Shown in pieces: positions 10,478-20,972 of a DNA stretch of 64,000 nt. Positions within the stretch are counted from its first letter, which is position 1; each line of letters begins with the position of its first letter. A model generated the notes under the pieces. The model saw only the letters and a program-made list of their open reading frames with translations. It was not told where the DNA came from and searched no databases. Both the position numbers and the translations under genes were made by a program. The stretch comes from Klebsiella sp. BIGb0407 (lineage in GTDB: Bacteria > Pseudomonadota > Gammaproteobacteria > Enterobacterales > Enterobacteriaceae), in the NCBI RefSeq assembly GCF_024807845.1, contig NZ_JANUEQ010000004.1, positions 434,001 to 498,000 on the forward strand, given 5' to 3'.

Positions 10478-13400
10478 TTAATAGACATCACGCACATAGC
10501 GTTTGTCCTTTGACATCTGCACGACATAATCACTTGCCGCATCGGCACTCAGGCCGCCATGCTCCTGTATTACGGCTCTCAGTACGGTATCTACATCTTT
10601 GGCCATACGCGTGGCATCCCCGCAGACATAAAAATGTGCACCATCCTGTAACCATGACCAGAGCTGGGCTCCCTGTTCACGCATACGATCCTGAACATAG
10701 ATTTTTTTCTCCTGATCCCGGGAAAAGGCCAGACTGAGCTGGCTCAGGAAACCGTCCTGATGCATCGCCAGCAACTCGTCGCGGTAATAAAAATCTGTTT
10801 CAGCATGCTGTTCGCCAAAGAATAGCCAGTTTCGACCAGTATCTCCTCGCGCACGACGCTCGTGCAGAAATCCTCGAAATGGCGCGACGCCAGTCCCCGG
10901 CCCCACCATTATCATTGGAACATCTTTGCCTGACGGAGGACGAAAATAGGCTGACTTCTGAACAAAAATAGGAATATCGACGCTCTCAGATCTGTCCGCG
11001 AGAAACGTTGAACAAACCCCTCCGCGAGGTCTGCCTTTGTGCTCGTAACGGACGGTTGATACTGTCAAATGCACTTCATCGGTCTGAACCCTGGGACTCG
11101 AAGAGATAGAATACAGTCTGGGCTGTAATCGCCGGAGTGCCGCTATCCATTGCTGGGCACTAACGCGGATCGGAAATTCTTCCAGCAGATCGCGTATTTG
11201 TTTTCCCCACAACCATTGTTTAAGTTCTGCCGCATGTTCAGGTTTCAGCAACCCGGCCAGTTCCTGACTTCCCGAATGTTCCTGAATAAACCCCAGTACT
11301 TCAGGCGTAATTCGGGTAATTTCATGGTGGTGCAACATCGCGTCCGTCACTGACATATCGTCGAGATCTTTCACCGTAACGCTCGCCGCAGCGGGAATAT
11401 TTAACGCGGTTAGCATATCCCCCACCAGCGTAGAGCAATTCGTCGGCCATACCCCCAGGGCATCCCCCGCCTCATAGCTCAGCCCGGACCCTTTGAGATC
11501 AAAGACGAGCTGGCGAGTTTCTTTACTCGCACCCGCAGTATTAAGCTCCCGGTTCTGTAGCAGACGGGCGCGCAGGGGGTTCTGCTTGCTGTAGGGCAAT
11601 GGGCCTGTCTGTTTAATATCAGTGTTAACTGCCGCCACAAGGCTATCGGCAACCTGATCGGGCCTGGAAAAAGATTTTAGCGCTTGCCGGACGCTCGCCA
11701 TCCAATCTGATGCATGTCGATGGTATTCAGGCTCACAATCAACGCGCGGGACCAGCCGTGGTGCGCCTAATGCTTCCATTCTGGCATCCAGTTTACGACC
11801 AAAACCACAGAACTGGTCATAGCTTGAATCACCAAAAGCGAGCACCGAGAACGGATTGGCATTCAGGCTGTTTGCAGTATCTGATGTAAGAGTCTGCCAG
11901 AACGATAGCCCGTTATCAGGGGGATCGCCGTCGCCAAAAGTACTGGTTAACAGTAAAAGAGGAGAATGAGGAGGCAGTTCTTCCGGTCTGCAATTATCCA
12001 TACTTTGCACGTTCACCTCCCAGCCATCACTTTCAAGCTGAGTGACACACTCGCTGGCATAGGCTTCAACATTACCTGTCTGAGAAGCCCATAATACCGT
12101 GATAACAGCCTGATTAGACTCTGGTAAAAGAGAAGATGATGCCCCCTCTGCTGTCAGTGCCGGGTAATGGGTTACCTCTCCAGGAAGCCCGGCTCGGGAG
12201 AATAACCCGGCCAGGATACCATCAATAAATACCCGTTTGTCAGGAGCAAGGGGCGCTGTCACAGGCAATGCAGGTACTGCTCCCCTGTTTTGTTCTTGCT
12301 CACTACTGTGCAAACCGGTCAAGAACCCCTGAAGATACAGCTGTTCATGAGGATCGAAGTCTGGAACAGGCTTCGTATCAATATTAAGTAGTCGGCCCAG
12401 CGTATTGATTTGCATCATATGGTGTTCCCTTGAATATATGCTTGCAGGATCAGTACCTTCACTCACCGCAACCGTATCCAATGACGTGGATCCGCCTTCA
12501 GGGTGAGAGGCTTCTGTATCAAAAATGGGGGCTGATTCAGATTCAAGTGGGAAAAGCGCCACAGCGCTATACTTGAATTCAGGTTGCTGTGATAGAGGAT
12601 CGATGGCATCACTGGTAACAGCATTGATAGCAAGATCCTCACCAAAGAGATCATTCCAGTGGAATGGCGCAAAGCAGTTACCCGCGCGGACACGCTCGGT
12701 CACTACAGCAGGTAATATTGCGCGGCCCCGACGGGAGCGGATCTCAATACGCTGTTTATTTTTGACTCCCAGTGCAGCCGCATCTTCCGGATGAATTTCA
12801 ATAAAAGGCCCGGAATTGAGTTTCACTAATGCTGGGATCTTGCCGGTTTTGGTCATGGTGTGCCATTGATGCTGAAGGCGACCTGTGTTCAGTACAAAGG
12901 GGAACTCCGCATCGGGCATCTCAGCGGGATTGCCGTGGGGACGAGGAAGGAATACGCCTTTGCCACTCGTGGTGGCAAAGGTTATTGTTTGCGCGCTGCC
13001 ATCATCTCTGACCCTGAGTTTCTGGCTAATACCCTCATTGAGATAACGAATAGGGTGGCGATTTTCCTCATCACCCGGCGGGCTGGGCCACTGTAAAGGG
13101 TTCTCACGCAGACGGCTGTAACTTGCGCCACGAATGTCATACCCGGTCTTGGGATTCCAGAACTGTTTTATTTCCTCAAATATCTCTTCGGCACTCGCAT
13201 AACTGAAGGCGTCAGCAAATCCCATTTCGCAGGCAATACGAGCGATAATCAGCCAGTCGGGTAGCGCCTGACCGGGAGGATCGATAGCTTTCTGCATCAG
13301 TGTGAGGTTACGTTCCGAATTGATCATCACACCTTCGGCCTCGGCCCAGAGTGCTGCCGGTAATAAAATATCAGCGTAACGGTTTGTTTCGGTGTCGAGA

Positions 13401-14701
13401 AAAGCATCCTGAGTGATAACGAGCTCAGCTTTTTTTAGCCCTGCAATGACATTCTTACGGTTGGGAACTGACGCCACAGGATTGGTGCAAACGACCCAGC
13501 AAGCCTTGATATCGCCCGCCATCATACGTTCAAACATGGCAACCGTTCCCCCCACCAGACGCGTGTGCAGCGTTCCGCGCGGGATCCCCCAGACATCCTC
13601 AACGAAATCTCGTTCCTCCTCGACCAGTACGGTACGCTGCCCGGGCAATCCCGGTCCCATATAACCCATCTCCCGCCCACCCATCGCATTCGGCTGGCCC
13701 GTCAGTGAGAACGGCCCGCTTCCAGGCTTACAGATAGCGCCGGTTGCCAGGTGAAGGTTACAGATGGCATTGGTGTTCCAGGTGCCATGGGTGCTTTGGT
13801 TGAGCCCCATTGTCCAGCAACTCATCCAGGCACCAGACTCTCCTATCATCTGAGCTGCCAGACGAATATCCTCTTCGGGTATTCCGGTAATGGTACTGAC
13901 TTTATCCGGGGTGTAGTCAGCCAAAAAATCCGGCATGGCTTCCCATCCTTCGGTGTACTCCGCGATAAATTCTGGGTCAGTATGACCGTCGGTATGCAGC
14001 AGATATAACAGCCCGTTGAGCAAGGCCAGATCTGTTCCTGGTTTTATCTGCATAAAGAGATGAGACTTATCAGCCGTGGTATTCCGCCTCGGATCGACCA
14101 CAATGAGTTTTGCGCCAGCCTTAACCCTGTCCATCATTCTGAGAAAAAGAATCGGATGACAATCTGCCATATTGGCGCCAATGACAAAAAATACCTCGGC
14201 CAAATCAAAGTCCTCGTATGAGCCTGGCGGGCCATCCGATCCCAAGGACAATTTGTAGCCGCTACCGGCACTCGCCATACAGAGTCGGGAATTAGACTCG
14301 ATCTGATTGGTTCCGATATAGCCTTTGCAGAGTTTGTTAGCCAGGTATTGTGCTTCCAGCGACATTTGCCCGGAGACATACAGAGCTATGGCATCAGGTC
14401 CTTCCCTGTCGAGTATTTCTCTTAACCGCTGCGCTGTCTGCGTAATGGCAATATCCATTGATGTCTGGCCAGGATCCTTTTGCCTGTCATTTCTCAAGAA
14501 GGCTGATTCCATACGGCCAGAATCCCGGAGAGCCTGGGCACTGGTGGAACCCTTGGTACAGAGTCGGCCAAAGTTAGTAGGATGCGTCTTATCGCCTGAC
14601 ACCTTGATGACTTTTTCCCCTTGAACCCCCAGAGTCATACCACAACCTACCCCACAGTAGGGACAAACGGTTTTCACCGAAATTGTCGGTATAATATTCA
14701 T
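10478..14701 (-). CDS. Assimilatory nitrate reductase fused to CysJ-type flavoprotein reductase
   Basis: A 1407-residue fusion. The N-terminal part (about 1-750) is a molybdopterin nitrate reductase of the NasA/NarB type: it has the [4Fe-4S] cysteines C13, C16, C20 and C48 and the bis-MGD domains, ending in a molybdopterin-dinucleotide binding domain. A linker (about 750-865) follows. The C-terminal part is a diflavin reductase like CysJ: flavodoxin fold from residue 866 (VITVLWASQTGN), FAD site RLYSISSSP (about 1195), and NADPH site MVGPGTGVAPFRGF (about 1262). The protein could pass electrons from NADPH through FAD and FMN to Mo and reduce nitrate to nitrite. Ordinary NasA (about 870 residues) needs a separate reductase. 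No nitrate transporter or nitrite reductase is adjacent. Confidence 0.9.
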   Translation of the reverse strand: MNIIPTISVKTVCPYCGVGCGMTLGVQGEKVIKVSGDKTHPTNFGRLCTKGSTSAQALRDSGRMESAFLRNDRQKDPGQTSMDIAITQTAQRLREILDREGPDAIALYVSGQMSLEAQYLANKLCKGYIGTNQIESNSRLCMASAGSGYKLSLGSDGPPGSYEDFDLAEVFFVIGANMADCHPILFLRMMDRVKAGAKLIVVDPRRNTTADKSHLFMQIKPGTDLALLNGLLYLLHTDGHTDPEFIAEYTEGWEAMPDFLADYTPDKVSTITGIPEEDIRLAAQMIGESGAWMSCWTMGLNQSTHGTWNTNAICNLHLATGAICKPGSGPFSLTGQPNAMGGREMGYMGPGLPGQRTVLVEEERDFVEDVWGIPRGTLHTRLVGGTVAMFERMMAGDIKACWVVCTNPVASVPNRKNVIAGLKKAELVITQDAFLDTETNRYADILLPAALWAEAEGVMINSERNLTLMQKAIDPPGQALPDWLIIARIACEMGFADAFSYASAEEIFEEIKQFWNPKTGYDIRGASYSRLRENPLQWPSPPGDEENRHPIRYLNEGISQKLRVRDDGSAQTITFATTSGKGVFLPRPHGNPAEMPDAEFPFVLNTGRLQHQWHTMTKTGKIPALVKLNSGPFIEIHPEDAAALGVKNKQRIEIRSRRGRAILPAVVTERVRAGNCFAPFHWNDLFGEDLAINAVTSDAIDPLSQQPEFKYSAVALFPLESESAPIFDTEASHPEGGSTSLDTVAVSEGTDPASIYSREHHMMQINTLGRLLNIDTKPVPDFDPHEQLYLQGFLTGLHSSEQEQNRGAVPALPVTAPLAPDKRVFIDGILAGLFSRAGLPGEVTHYPALTAEGASSSLLPESNQAVITVLWASQTGNVEAYASECVTQLESDGWEVNVQSMDNCRPEELPPHSPLLLLTSTFGDGDPPDNGLSFWQTLTSDTANSLNANPFSVLAFGDSSYDQFCGFGRKLDARMEALGAPRLVPRVDCEPEYHRHASDWMASVRQALKSFSRPDQVADSLVAAVNTDIKQTGPLPYSKQNPLRARLLQNRELNTAGASKETRQLVFDLKGSGLSYEAGDALGVWPTNCSTLVGDMLTALNIPAAASVTVKDLDDMSVTDAMLHHHEITRITPEVLGFIQEHSGSQELAGLLKPEHAAELKQWLWGKQIRDLLEEFPIRVSAQQWIAALRRLQPRLYSISSSPRVQTDEVHLTVSTVRYEHKGRPRGGVCSTFLADRSESVDIPIFVQKSAYFRPPSGKDVPMIMVGPGTGVAPFRGFLHERRARGDTGRNWLFFGEQHAETDFYYRDELLAMHQDGFLSQLSLAFSRDQEKKIYVQDRMREQGAQLWSWLQDGAHFYVCGDATRMAKDVDTVLRAVIQEHGGLSADAASDYVVQMSKDKRYVRDVY

Positions 14702-14775
14702 CCCAGTTTCTCCTTAATCACTGCCATTTACCGGATAGAAATACTTTGATGGCCTGTTCTGTCCGACTAAATGAT

Positions 14776-14822
14776 AAAAAAAAACGCCCGTACCTCCCTG
14801 TATCGTGAAATTAATCGATACA
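14776..14822 (-). promoter_or_regulatory. Possible leader structure upstream of the nitrate reductase gene
   Basis: On the minus strand, an inverted repeat TGTATCG / CGATACA (arms 14816-14822 and 14799-14805) is followed by a GC-rich stretch and a run of nine T (14776-14784), about 75-120 nt before the start codon. Klebsiella nas operons use a leader terminator relieved by NasR. I see no complete GC hairpin directly before the T run, so termination is only possible, not shown. Confidence 0.35.
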
Positions 14823-15312
14823 AAGAAGTGCAGACGCCATTGTCCAACCCATCTCACGCCCGCCGTTAGGAATGATTAAGGTCTTTATCAGGAACATGAG
14901 GGTAATTAAGCAAAAACCATGCCAGTGATATATGTAGATATAATAAGGCTATTTCTCAGATAGCCTAGAAAGATTGCACCAGGACGTGGCAACAGAATGA
15001 ATATCTGTTCAGGTTTAGTGCAATTAACAGCAATAACAATATTAATGAGCTTTAAAACAGATATCCTGCTCTGCAATACCTGTAGCGCACCAGCGTAATA
15101 ATAAAAAGCCACATTTTATATATAAACGTTAATTAACATAGTTAAATAAAATATAAGCATTTAAATTTCACTCCAATTTGATCAGCGATCGCAAATAGTG
15201 AATTCATTAGTCACTCACATCACATTTAACTCTATTTCCTCAGCATAACAGAAAGTCATTGATATACATTTAGCCTGATATCATCGGGATGATTTATAAA
15301 AAGGACTATTTG
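14823..15312. other. Intergenic region, nothing else identified
   Basis: An AT-rich divergent region between the nitrate reductase and the citrate transporter. It should hold both promoters. A 68-codon open frame on the minus strand has no recognisable homology or ribosome site. No RNA gene was recognised. Confidence 0.4.
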
Positions 15313-16626
15313 ATGCTAACAATTATTGGCCTTCTCATTATTATAACTATTGTCACCCTGTTAATGACGGGAAAAACCAGCCCCATTATTGCCATGTCTG
15401 TCACACCACTTTTTGGTGCATTATTAGCAGGTTACTCAATTTCTGAGATCTCCGGTTTTGTTGACTATGGATTTCAGAAAGTGGGAAACGTTGCCGCCAT
15501 GTTTATGTTCGGTATTTTATTTTTTAGTCTGATGAAAGATCTGCATATTTTTAACCCTTTTATTCGTCTGATGATTGGCATTACCCGTGGAAACGTGATT
15601 ATTGTCGCTATGGTGACGGCTCTGGTCGCCGCGGCAGTACATCTCGATGGCTCCGGTGCAGCCACCTTTTTAATTATTATTCCGGCCTTCCTGCCGCTTT
15701 ACCGCAGGCTGAATATGAGCCCTTATTTGATGCTTTTGATTATGTGTACCAGTATGGGAGTCATGAATATGGTGCCCTGGGGAGGGCCTCTCGGGCGTGC
15801 CTCTGCGGTCACCGGGATCCCAGCGACAGCTTTATGGCAGCCACTGATCCCGGTACAAATAATAGGTGTTATGGCATCAATACTGGTGGCAGGCCTGTTT
15901 GGCTGGCGTGAAACAAGACGTATTTCCCGGGCCTCATTAAAAGGAACAACCCCCTTCGAGCAGGATTCTCTACTCAAGCCATTTGACGAAGTCGATGAGG
16001 ATACCGGCTCGGAGAAACCACAAAAATTTCTGATTAATATTTCACTGGTACTGGCTGTCGTTATCAGCCTGGCCTTTGGACTACTTTCTGCACCCTATGT
16101 TTTTATGCTGGCACTGTCAGCAGCGCTTATCATTAACTTCCCGAAAGTAAAAGATCAAGTCAGTACTATCAGTCATCATGCCCCGCAAGCATTAACCATG
16201 GCGGCGATTATTCTTTCCGCCGGAGTCTTTCTCGGTGTACTAGGGAAAGGAGGAATGCTGGAATCAATAGCTCGTGATTTATTAATACTTATCCCTGCCA
16301 GCATGGTGCATTACTTCCATATCGCCATTGGTATATCAGGAGTACCGCTGGATATTTTCACCAGTACTGATGCTTATTATTTTGCCCTTTTGCCGATTGT
16401 TCAGAATGTTGCGGCAAGCGTCGGGATATCTGCTCAGGATGTAGTTTATGCGATGGCAATTGGCAATAATGCGGGAACTTTTGTTAGCCCGTTTTCTCCT
16501 GCTGTCTGGCTTGCAGTCGGTCTTGCTGGCGTCGATATGGGACGCCATATACGCTACTCCTTTTTATGGATTTGGCTGTTTAGCTTTATCACTCTCGGTG
16601 TCGGTTACGGACTAGGATTATTTTAA
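15313..16626 (+). CDS. CitMHS-family citrate:metal/H+ symporter
   Basis: A 437-residue integral membrane protein with about twelve hydrophobic segments. The blocks HLDGSGAATFLIIIPAFLPLYRRL and MNMVPWGGPLGRASAVTG are characteristic of CitM/CitH transporters, which import citrate complexed with Mg2+ or Ca2+ in exchange with protons. The chosen ATG at 15313 has AAGGA 8 nt upstream; an in-frame ATG 24 nt earlier has no ribosome site. It appears to be a single-gene unit that ends at a bidirectional terminator shared with proA. No sensor pair or lyase for citrate lies nearby. Confidence 0.85.
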   Translation: MLTIIGLLIIITIVTLLMTGKTSPIIAMSVTPLFGALLAGYSISEISGFVDYGFQKVGNVAAMFMFGILFFSLMKDLHIFNPFIRLMIGITRGNVIIVAMVTALVAAAVHLDGSGAATFLIIIPAFLPLYRRLNMSPYLMLLIMCTSMGVMNMVPWGGPLGRASAVTGIPATALWQPLIPVQIIGVMASILVAGLFGWRETRRISRASLKGTTPFEQDSLLKPFDEVDEDTGSEKPQKFLINISLVLAVVISLAFGLLSAPYVFMLALSAALIINFPKVKDQVSTISHHAPQALTMAAIILSAGVFLGVLGKGGMLESIARDLLILIPASMVHYFHIAIGISGVPLDIFTSTDAYYFALLPIVQNVAASVGISAQDVVYAMAIGNNAGTFVSPFSPAVWLAVGLAGVDMGRHIRYSFLWIWLFSFITLGVGYGLGLF

Positions 16627-16639
16627 TCGCGCCACTTAA

Positions 16640-16677
16640 AACGATTAACGGCGTCCAAATGGGCGCCGTTAATCGTT
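16640..16677. terminator. Bidirectional terminator, transporter/proA
   Basis: AACGATTAACGGCG (16640-16653) pairs exactly with CGCCGTTAATCGTT (16664-16677) around a 10-nt loop. It lies between the convergent citrate transporter and proA. Confidence 0.85.
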
Positions 16678-16698
16678 AAGACAGTCGCAAGATAAATA

Positions 16699-17952
16699 TT
16701 ACTCGCGGATAGTATCATCCCCGAAGCCAATCCACTTGTAGGTGGTCAGTGCTTCCAGACCCATTGGGCCGCGGGCATGTAGCTTCTGGGTACTCACCGC
16801 CACTTCCGCACCGAGACCAAACTGTGCGCCATCGGTAAAGCGCGTGGAAGCATTAACATAGACCGCCGAGGAGTCCACTTCGTTAATAAAGCGGTTAGCA
16901 TTGCTCAGTGTGCGCGTCAGAATCGCGTCAGAATGCTGGGTACCGTATTCGCGAATATGGCCGATAGCCTCATCCAGACCGGCGACAATTTTCACATTCA
17001 GGTGCAGAGATAACCACTCATCGCGGTAGTCAGCATCTTTCACCGCTTCTACCGCTGCAGGACCACTTTGCAGCGCAGGCAGTGATTTTTCATCCGCATG
17101 CAGGGTGACGCCGCTGTCAGCCATACGCTGGCTCAGTACCGGCAGGAAGCTGTCAGCAATCGCTTCATGTACCAGCAAGGTTTCTACGGTATTACAGGTA
17201 CTTGGGCGCTGGGTTTTCGCATTAACAATGATATTCAGCGCAGGTTCAAATTCAGCAGTATCATCGACCAGAATATGGCAGACACCGATCCCACCGGTGA
17301 TAACCGGGATCGTCGATTGTTCGCGACACAGCTTATGCAGGCCGGCACCACCGCGGGGAATAAGCATGTCGATGTAGCGATCCATACGCAGCATCTCAGT
17401 AACCAGCTGACGGTCAGGATTCTCAATCGCCTGAACGGCCCCTTTAGGTAAACCACAAGCTTCCAGAGCCTGCTGAATCACTTTTACCGTGGCATTATTG
17501 GTGCGCCAGGTCTCTTTACCTCCACGCAAAATCGCGGCATTACCGGTTTTCAGGCACAGGGCAGCAACATCGACGGTAACATTAGGGCGTGCTTCGTAAA
17601 TTACCCCAATCACACCCAATGGCACGCGGCGGCGTTCGATACGTAAACCACTGTCCAGTAATCCGCCATCGATAACCTGCCCCACCGGGTCTGCGAGATT
17701 ACAGACCTGGCGAACATCGTCGGCGATATTTTTTAACCGTGCGGGTGTCAGTTGTAGACGATCCAGTAACGCTTCGCTCAAACCATTTTTGCGGGCTTCA
17801 TCGACATCCAGCTGGTTCACAGTCAGGATCTCGTCCGCCTGAGTTTCAAGCGCTTCGGCAATTTTTTCCAGTACGCGGTTTTTTTCACGCGCAGAGAGTA
17901 AAGCTAACTGGTAGGAGGCCTCTTTAGCCGCTTTGCCCATTTCGTCCAGCAT
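16699..17952 (-). CDS. proA: Gamma-glutamyl phosphate reductase
   Basis: A 417-residue enzyme for the second step of proline synthesis: NADPH-dependent reduction of gamma-glutamyl phosphate to glutamate semialdehyde. It has the aldehyde dehydrogenase fold, the catalytic Cys in [14 protein letters not shown], and the C-terminal [15 protein letters not shown]. The ATG at 17952 has an AAGGAG site and gives the same length as E. coli ProA; a TTG 21 nt upstream is unlikely. It lies 10 nt after proB in one operon. E. coli has a tRNA-Thr gene just downstream, which is absent here. Confidence 0.97.
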   Translation of the reverse strand: MLDEMGKAAKEASYQLALLSAREKNRVLEKIAEALETQADEILTVNQLDVDEARKNGLSEALLDRLQLTPARLKNIADDVRQVCNLADPVGQVIDGGLLDSGLRIERRRVPLGVIGVIYEARPNVTVDVAALCLKTGNAAILRGGKETWRTNNATVKVIQQALEACGLPKGAVQAIENPDRQLVTEMLRMDRYIDMLIPRGGAGLHKLCREQSTIPVITGGIGVCHILVDDTAEFEPALNIIVNAKTQRPSTCNTVETLLVHEAIADSFLPVLSQRMADSGVTLHADEKSLPALQSGPAAVEAVKDADYRDEWLSLHLNVKIVAGLDEAIGHIREYGTQHSDAILTRTLSNANRFINEVDSSAVYVNASTRFTDGAQFGLGAEVAVSTQKLHARGPMGLEALTTYKWIGFGDDTIRE

Positions 17953-17962
17953 GTTCTGCTCC

Positions 17963-19066
17963 TTATTTAACAATCATGTCATCGCGATGAACAGCAACCG
18001 GACCGTATTCATAGCCAAGAATGGCACCAATTCTCTGAGAATGGTGTCCGGCGATACGCCGCAGTGCATCACTATTATAACGGCTTACACCATGGGCAAT
18101 ATCACGTCCATTCAGGCTACGAATTCTAATCACTTCACCTCTGGAGAAGTTACCTTCGACCGTTTTAATACCTTTTGGCAGCAATGAACTGCCACGTTCC
18201 AGTAGTGCCGTGAGAGCACCGTCATCAATCGTGATTTCCCCAGCCGGGGGCGCGCCGAAGATCCAGCGTTTACGTGTTTCCAGCGGCGATGTTTCGGCAT
18301 GGAAACGTGTCCCAACCGCATAGCCTTTAGCCACATCACTAATTACACCAGATTTAGAACCCGCGGCAATGATGACATCAATACCTGCCCGGCAGGCAAC
18401 ATCTGCCGCCTGGAGTTTGGTGCCCATTCCGCCGGTACCCAGCCCCGATACGCTATCGCCCGCAATCGCCCGCAGCGCATCGTCAATAACATGTACATCG
18501 GTTATCAGTTCAGCATGCGGGTTGTTACGCGGATCGGCGGTATACAGTCCCTGCTGGTCAGTCAGTAACAGGAGTTTGTCGGCATCGGCCAGAATCGCGA
18601 CCAGAGCAGACAGGTTATCATTGTCGCCGACTTTAATTTCAGCAGTGGCAACCGCGTCATTTTCATTAATCACCGGGACAATATTGTTATTCAGCAGCGC
18701 ACGCAGGGTGTCCTGAGCATTAAGAAAACGCTCACGATCTTCCATATCAGCACGCGTGAGGAGCATCTGTCCGACATGAATACCATAAATCGAAAACAGC
18801 TGTTCCCACAGCTGGATCAGGCGACTCTGCCCGACGGCTGCCAGCAGCTGCTTGGATGCAATCGTCGCCGGAAGTTCCGGGTAATTCAGGTGTTCACGTC
18901 CTGCGGCAATCGCTCCGGAGGTGACAATAACAATGCGGTGACCATCAGCATGCAGTTGTGCACACTGACGAACTAATTCAACAATATGGGCTCGATTCAG
19001 GCGGCGCGAGCCACCGGTTAATACGCTAGTGCCCAGTTTTACCACTAGCGTCTGGCTATTACTCAT
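17963..19066 (-). CDS. proB: Glutamate 5-kinase
   Basis: A 367-residue enzyme that commits glutamate to proline synthesis by gamma-phosphorylation and is feedback-inhibited by proline. The amino-acid kinase domain (about 1-255) has [12 protein letters not shown] at the start, VINENDAV, and [22 protein letters not shown] domain makes up the C-terminal 100 residues. The length equals that of E. coli ProB. It is first in the proBA operon and divergent from phoE, as in E. coli. Confidence 0.97.
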   Translation of the reverse strand: MSNSQTLVVKLGTSVLTGGSRRLNRAHIVELVRQCAQLHADGHRIVIVTSGAIAAGREHLNYPELPATIASKQLLAAVGQSRLIQLWEQLFSIYGIHVGQMLLTRADMEDRERFLNAQDTLRALLNNNIVPVINENDAVATAEIKVGDNDNLSALVAILADADKLLLLTDQQGLYTADPRNNPHAELITDVHVIDDALRAIAGDSVSGLGTGGMGTKLQAADVACRAGIDVIIAAGSKSGVISDVAKGYAVGTRFHAETSPLETRKRWIFGAPPAGEITIDDGALTALLERGSSLLPKGIKTVEGNFSRGEVIRIRSLNGRDIAHGVSRYNSDALRRIAGHHSQRIGAILGYEYGPVAVHRDDMIVK

Positions 19067-19256
19067 TTTTTTGCCGTCTCAACAAAATGGGAAAATTTAA
19101 AAAAACTAACTGACGTTTTAACAGGACTGGCAGAGCTTGCCAACAGGTGCAGGGAAAAACAGAAAGAAAAAACAGAAGATCTCCTACCCTGAACTTTTTT
19201 TATGACGTTTTGATGATTCATAAAATTTTTTTCATAGATTGGAACTTTTTTTCACC

Positions 19257-19291
19257 CTGTCATAAATCTTTAATCTCCACAGGCTAAAAAC
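19257..19291 (+). promoter_or_regulatory. Pho box and -10 of phoE
   Basis: CTGTCATAAATCTTTAAT (19257-19274) matches the PhoB box, with the first half-site CTGTCAT perfect and the second (CTTTAAT) similar to that in E. coli phoE. About 10 nt later comes CTAAAAACT, the same element used as -10 at E. coli phoE. This points to induction by phosphate starvation. Confidence 0.75.
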
Positions 19292-19360
19292 TCCCATGAA
19301 TTTTACTGGAATGCCGCAATTTGAACCAAATTGTCGGTTTTAACCATCTTGGGACAAAAA

Positions 19361-20455
19361 ATGAAAAAGAGCACACTGGCAATATTGGTAATGGGTTTAG
19401 TTGCATCGCAGGCTTCTCTGGCTGCTGAAATCTATAATAAAAACGGCAACAAACTTGATCTGACCGGACGCGTAAAAGCTTTACATTATTTCACTGATAA
19501 TCAATCCGATCGTGGCGATAAAACCTATGCCCGTATCGGTTTTAAAGGTGAAACTCAGATTAATGACCAACTGACCGGTTTCGGTCGCTGGGAATATCAG
19601 GTATCAGGCAACAAAGCAGAAAGTGAAATTGACGCCGGTAAAACACGTTTTGCCTTCGCTGGTTTAAAATACGGTAATTACGGTTCATTCGATTACGGTC
19701 GTAACTACGGTATTCTGTACGATATCGCGGCAGGTACTGACGTATTACCCGAGTTCGGTGGCGACGGCCTGGTTAAGACTGACAACTTCATGACGGGTCG
19801 TACTACCGGTGTTGCTACTTACCGTACTAATAACTTCTTTGGTGTGGTTGATGGACTGAAATTCGGTCTGCAATACCAGGGTAAAAATGAAGGTCGTGCT
19901 ACCAGCAAACAAAATGGCGACGGTTTTGGTACTTCTCTGAGCTATGACATCGGCGATACTGGTGTCAGCATGGGTGTTGCTTATGCGAGCTCCAACCGTA
20001 CTGCGGCTCAAAAAGCAGCGTTCCTGGGCAACGGTAACAACAAAGCACGCGCCTGGGGCACCTCACTTAAATACAACCAGAACGATATCTACCTGGCTGC
20101 CATGTATGCTGAATCACGTTATATGACGCCAGTATCAGGTACTGCGGTGATTAATAACGTATCCACCAGCGTTAGCGGCGCAGCAACCAAGAACCAGGTT
20201 TTCGAAGCCGTTGCTCAATACCAGTTTGATTTTGGCCTGCGTCCATCCATTTCCTATGTTCAGTCAAAAGGTAAAGAGCTGAACGGTATTGGTAGCGCTG
20301 ACCTGGTTAAATATATCGATGTAGGCGCAACTTATTACTTCAATAAGAACATGTCTACCTATGTTGATTACAAAATCAACCAGCTGAAAAGCGATAATAA
20401 ACTGGGCCTGAACAGCGATGATACCGTTGGTGTTGGTATGGTTTACCAGTTCTAA
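19361..20455 (+). CDS. phoE: Phosphate-starvation-inducible outer-membrane porin PhoE
   Basis: A 364-residue trimeric general porin. The signal peptide [21 protein letters not shown] is followed by mature [23 protein letters not shown]. The constriction-loop motif PEFGGD and the terminal GVGMVYQF (C-terminal Phe) are present, and the body follows E. coli PhoE ([45 protein letters not shown]). An upstream TTG gives ten extra residues without a signal peptide start, so ATG 19361 is preferred. Position between proB and crl, and the Pho box, support PhoE over OmpC or OmpF. Confidence 0.94.
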   Translation: MKKSTLAILVMGLVASQASLAAEIYNKNGNKLDLTGRVKALHYFTDNQSDRGDKTYARIGFKGETQINDQLTGFGRWEYQVSGNKAESEIDAGKTRFAFAGLKYGNYGSFDYGRNYGILYDIAAGTDVLPEFGGDGLVKTDNFMTGRTTGVATYRTNNFFGVVDGLKFGLQYQGKNEGRATSKQNGDGFGTSLSYDIGDTGVSMGVAYASSNRTAAQKAAFLGNGNNKARAWGTSLKYNQNDIYLAAMYAESRYMTPVSGTAVINNVSTSVSGAATKNQVFEAVAQYQFDFGLRPSISYVQSKGKELNGIGSADLVKYIDVGATYYFNKNMSTYVDYKINQLKSDNKLGLNSDDTVGVGMVYQF

Positions 20456-20480
20456 TTATTCATAGCAGATAGGTAACAAG

Positions 20481-20505
20481 AAGGGGCTCAATATTTGAGC
20501 CCCTT
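20481..20505 (+). terminator. phoE terminator
   Basis: AAGGGGCTCAA and TTGAGCCCCTT form an 11-bp stem with a 3-nt loop, followed by TGTTA. It lies between convergent phoE and crl. Confidence 0.85.
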
Positions 20506-20526
20506 TGTTATATATTGCCATCAAAC

Positions 20527-20928
20527 TTAAACCGTCAGAGCTTTTGCCTTTTCGGAGAGTTTTTCTGAAGGAACCAGTTCAATATCTAAGGTCACAAGTA
20601 AGGCTTTCAGGCGCTTGAAGAAAGCCTGCAAGGTCTTTTCTACTTGCTCATCAACTTCCTGGCTACCTGATGGAGACACTTTCCAGTGGCCATTTTTATC
20701 AAATAAACCAAAATGATAATTGTAATTCAGCTGGTTATTATGTGCTTCCAGCTCCAGCCACCATCCCCAGAATTCACGTTTTTCGGGGGCAGGTTTGGCA
20801 TTAACACAGACAGCAAGGCAGTCGAAGAAAAAGCGAGAATCCTGGCACTGCTCCTCACGAATATAGGGGCCAAGATCGGTAAACTTTTTTAATAACCGGC
20901 CTCTCGGATGTCCGTTCACTAATGTCAT
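20527..20928 (-). CDS. crl: Sigma-S assembly factor Crl
   Basis: A 133-residue cytoplasmic protein that helps RpoS bind RNA polymerase core. It keeps the conserved stretches of E. coli Crl: KKFTDLGPYIREEQC, SRFFFDCLAVCVNAKPAPEKREFWGWW and YHFGLFDKNGHW. The C-terminal 40 residues diverge, as is usual. It follows frsA on the same strand, as in E. coli. Confidence 0.95.
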   Translation of the reverse strand: MTLVNGHPRGRLLKKFTDLGPYIREEQCQDSRFFFDCLAVCVNAKPAPEKREFWGWWLELEAHNNQLNYNYHFGLFDKNGHWKVSPSGSQEVDEQVEKTLQAFFKRLKALLVTLDIELVPSEKLSEKAKALTV

Positions 20929-20972
20929 TACTTTCTCCTTTGTATTGTCTTACTCTGGAATACTCATTTAAA

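Noticed and set aside
14906-15112. 68-codon minus-strand frame in the nitrate reductase/citrate transporter gap
   Set aside because: No ribosome site and no recognisable domain; consistent with chance in an AT-rich region.
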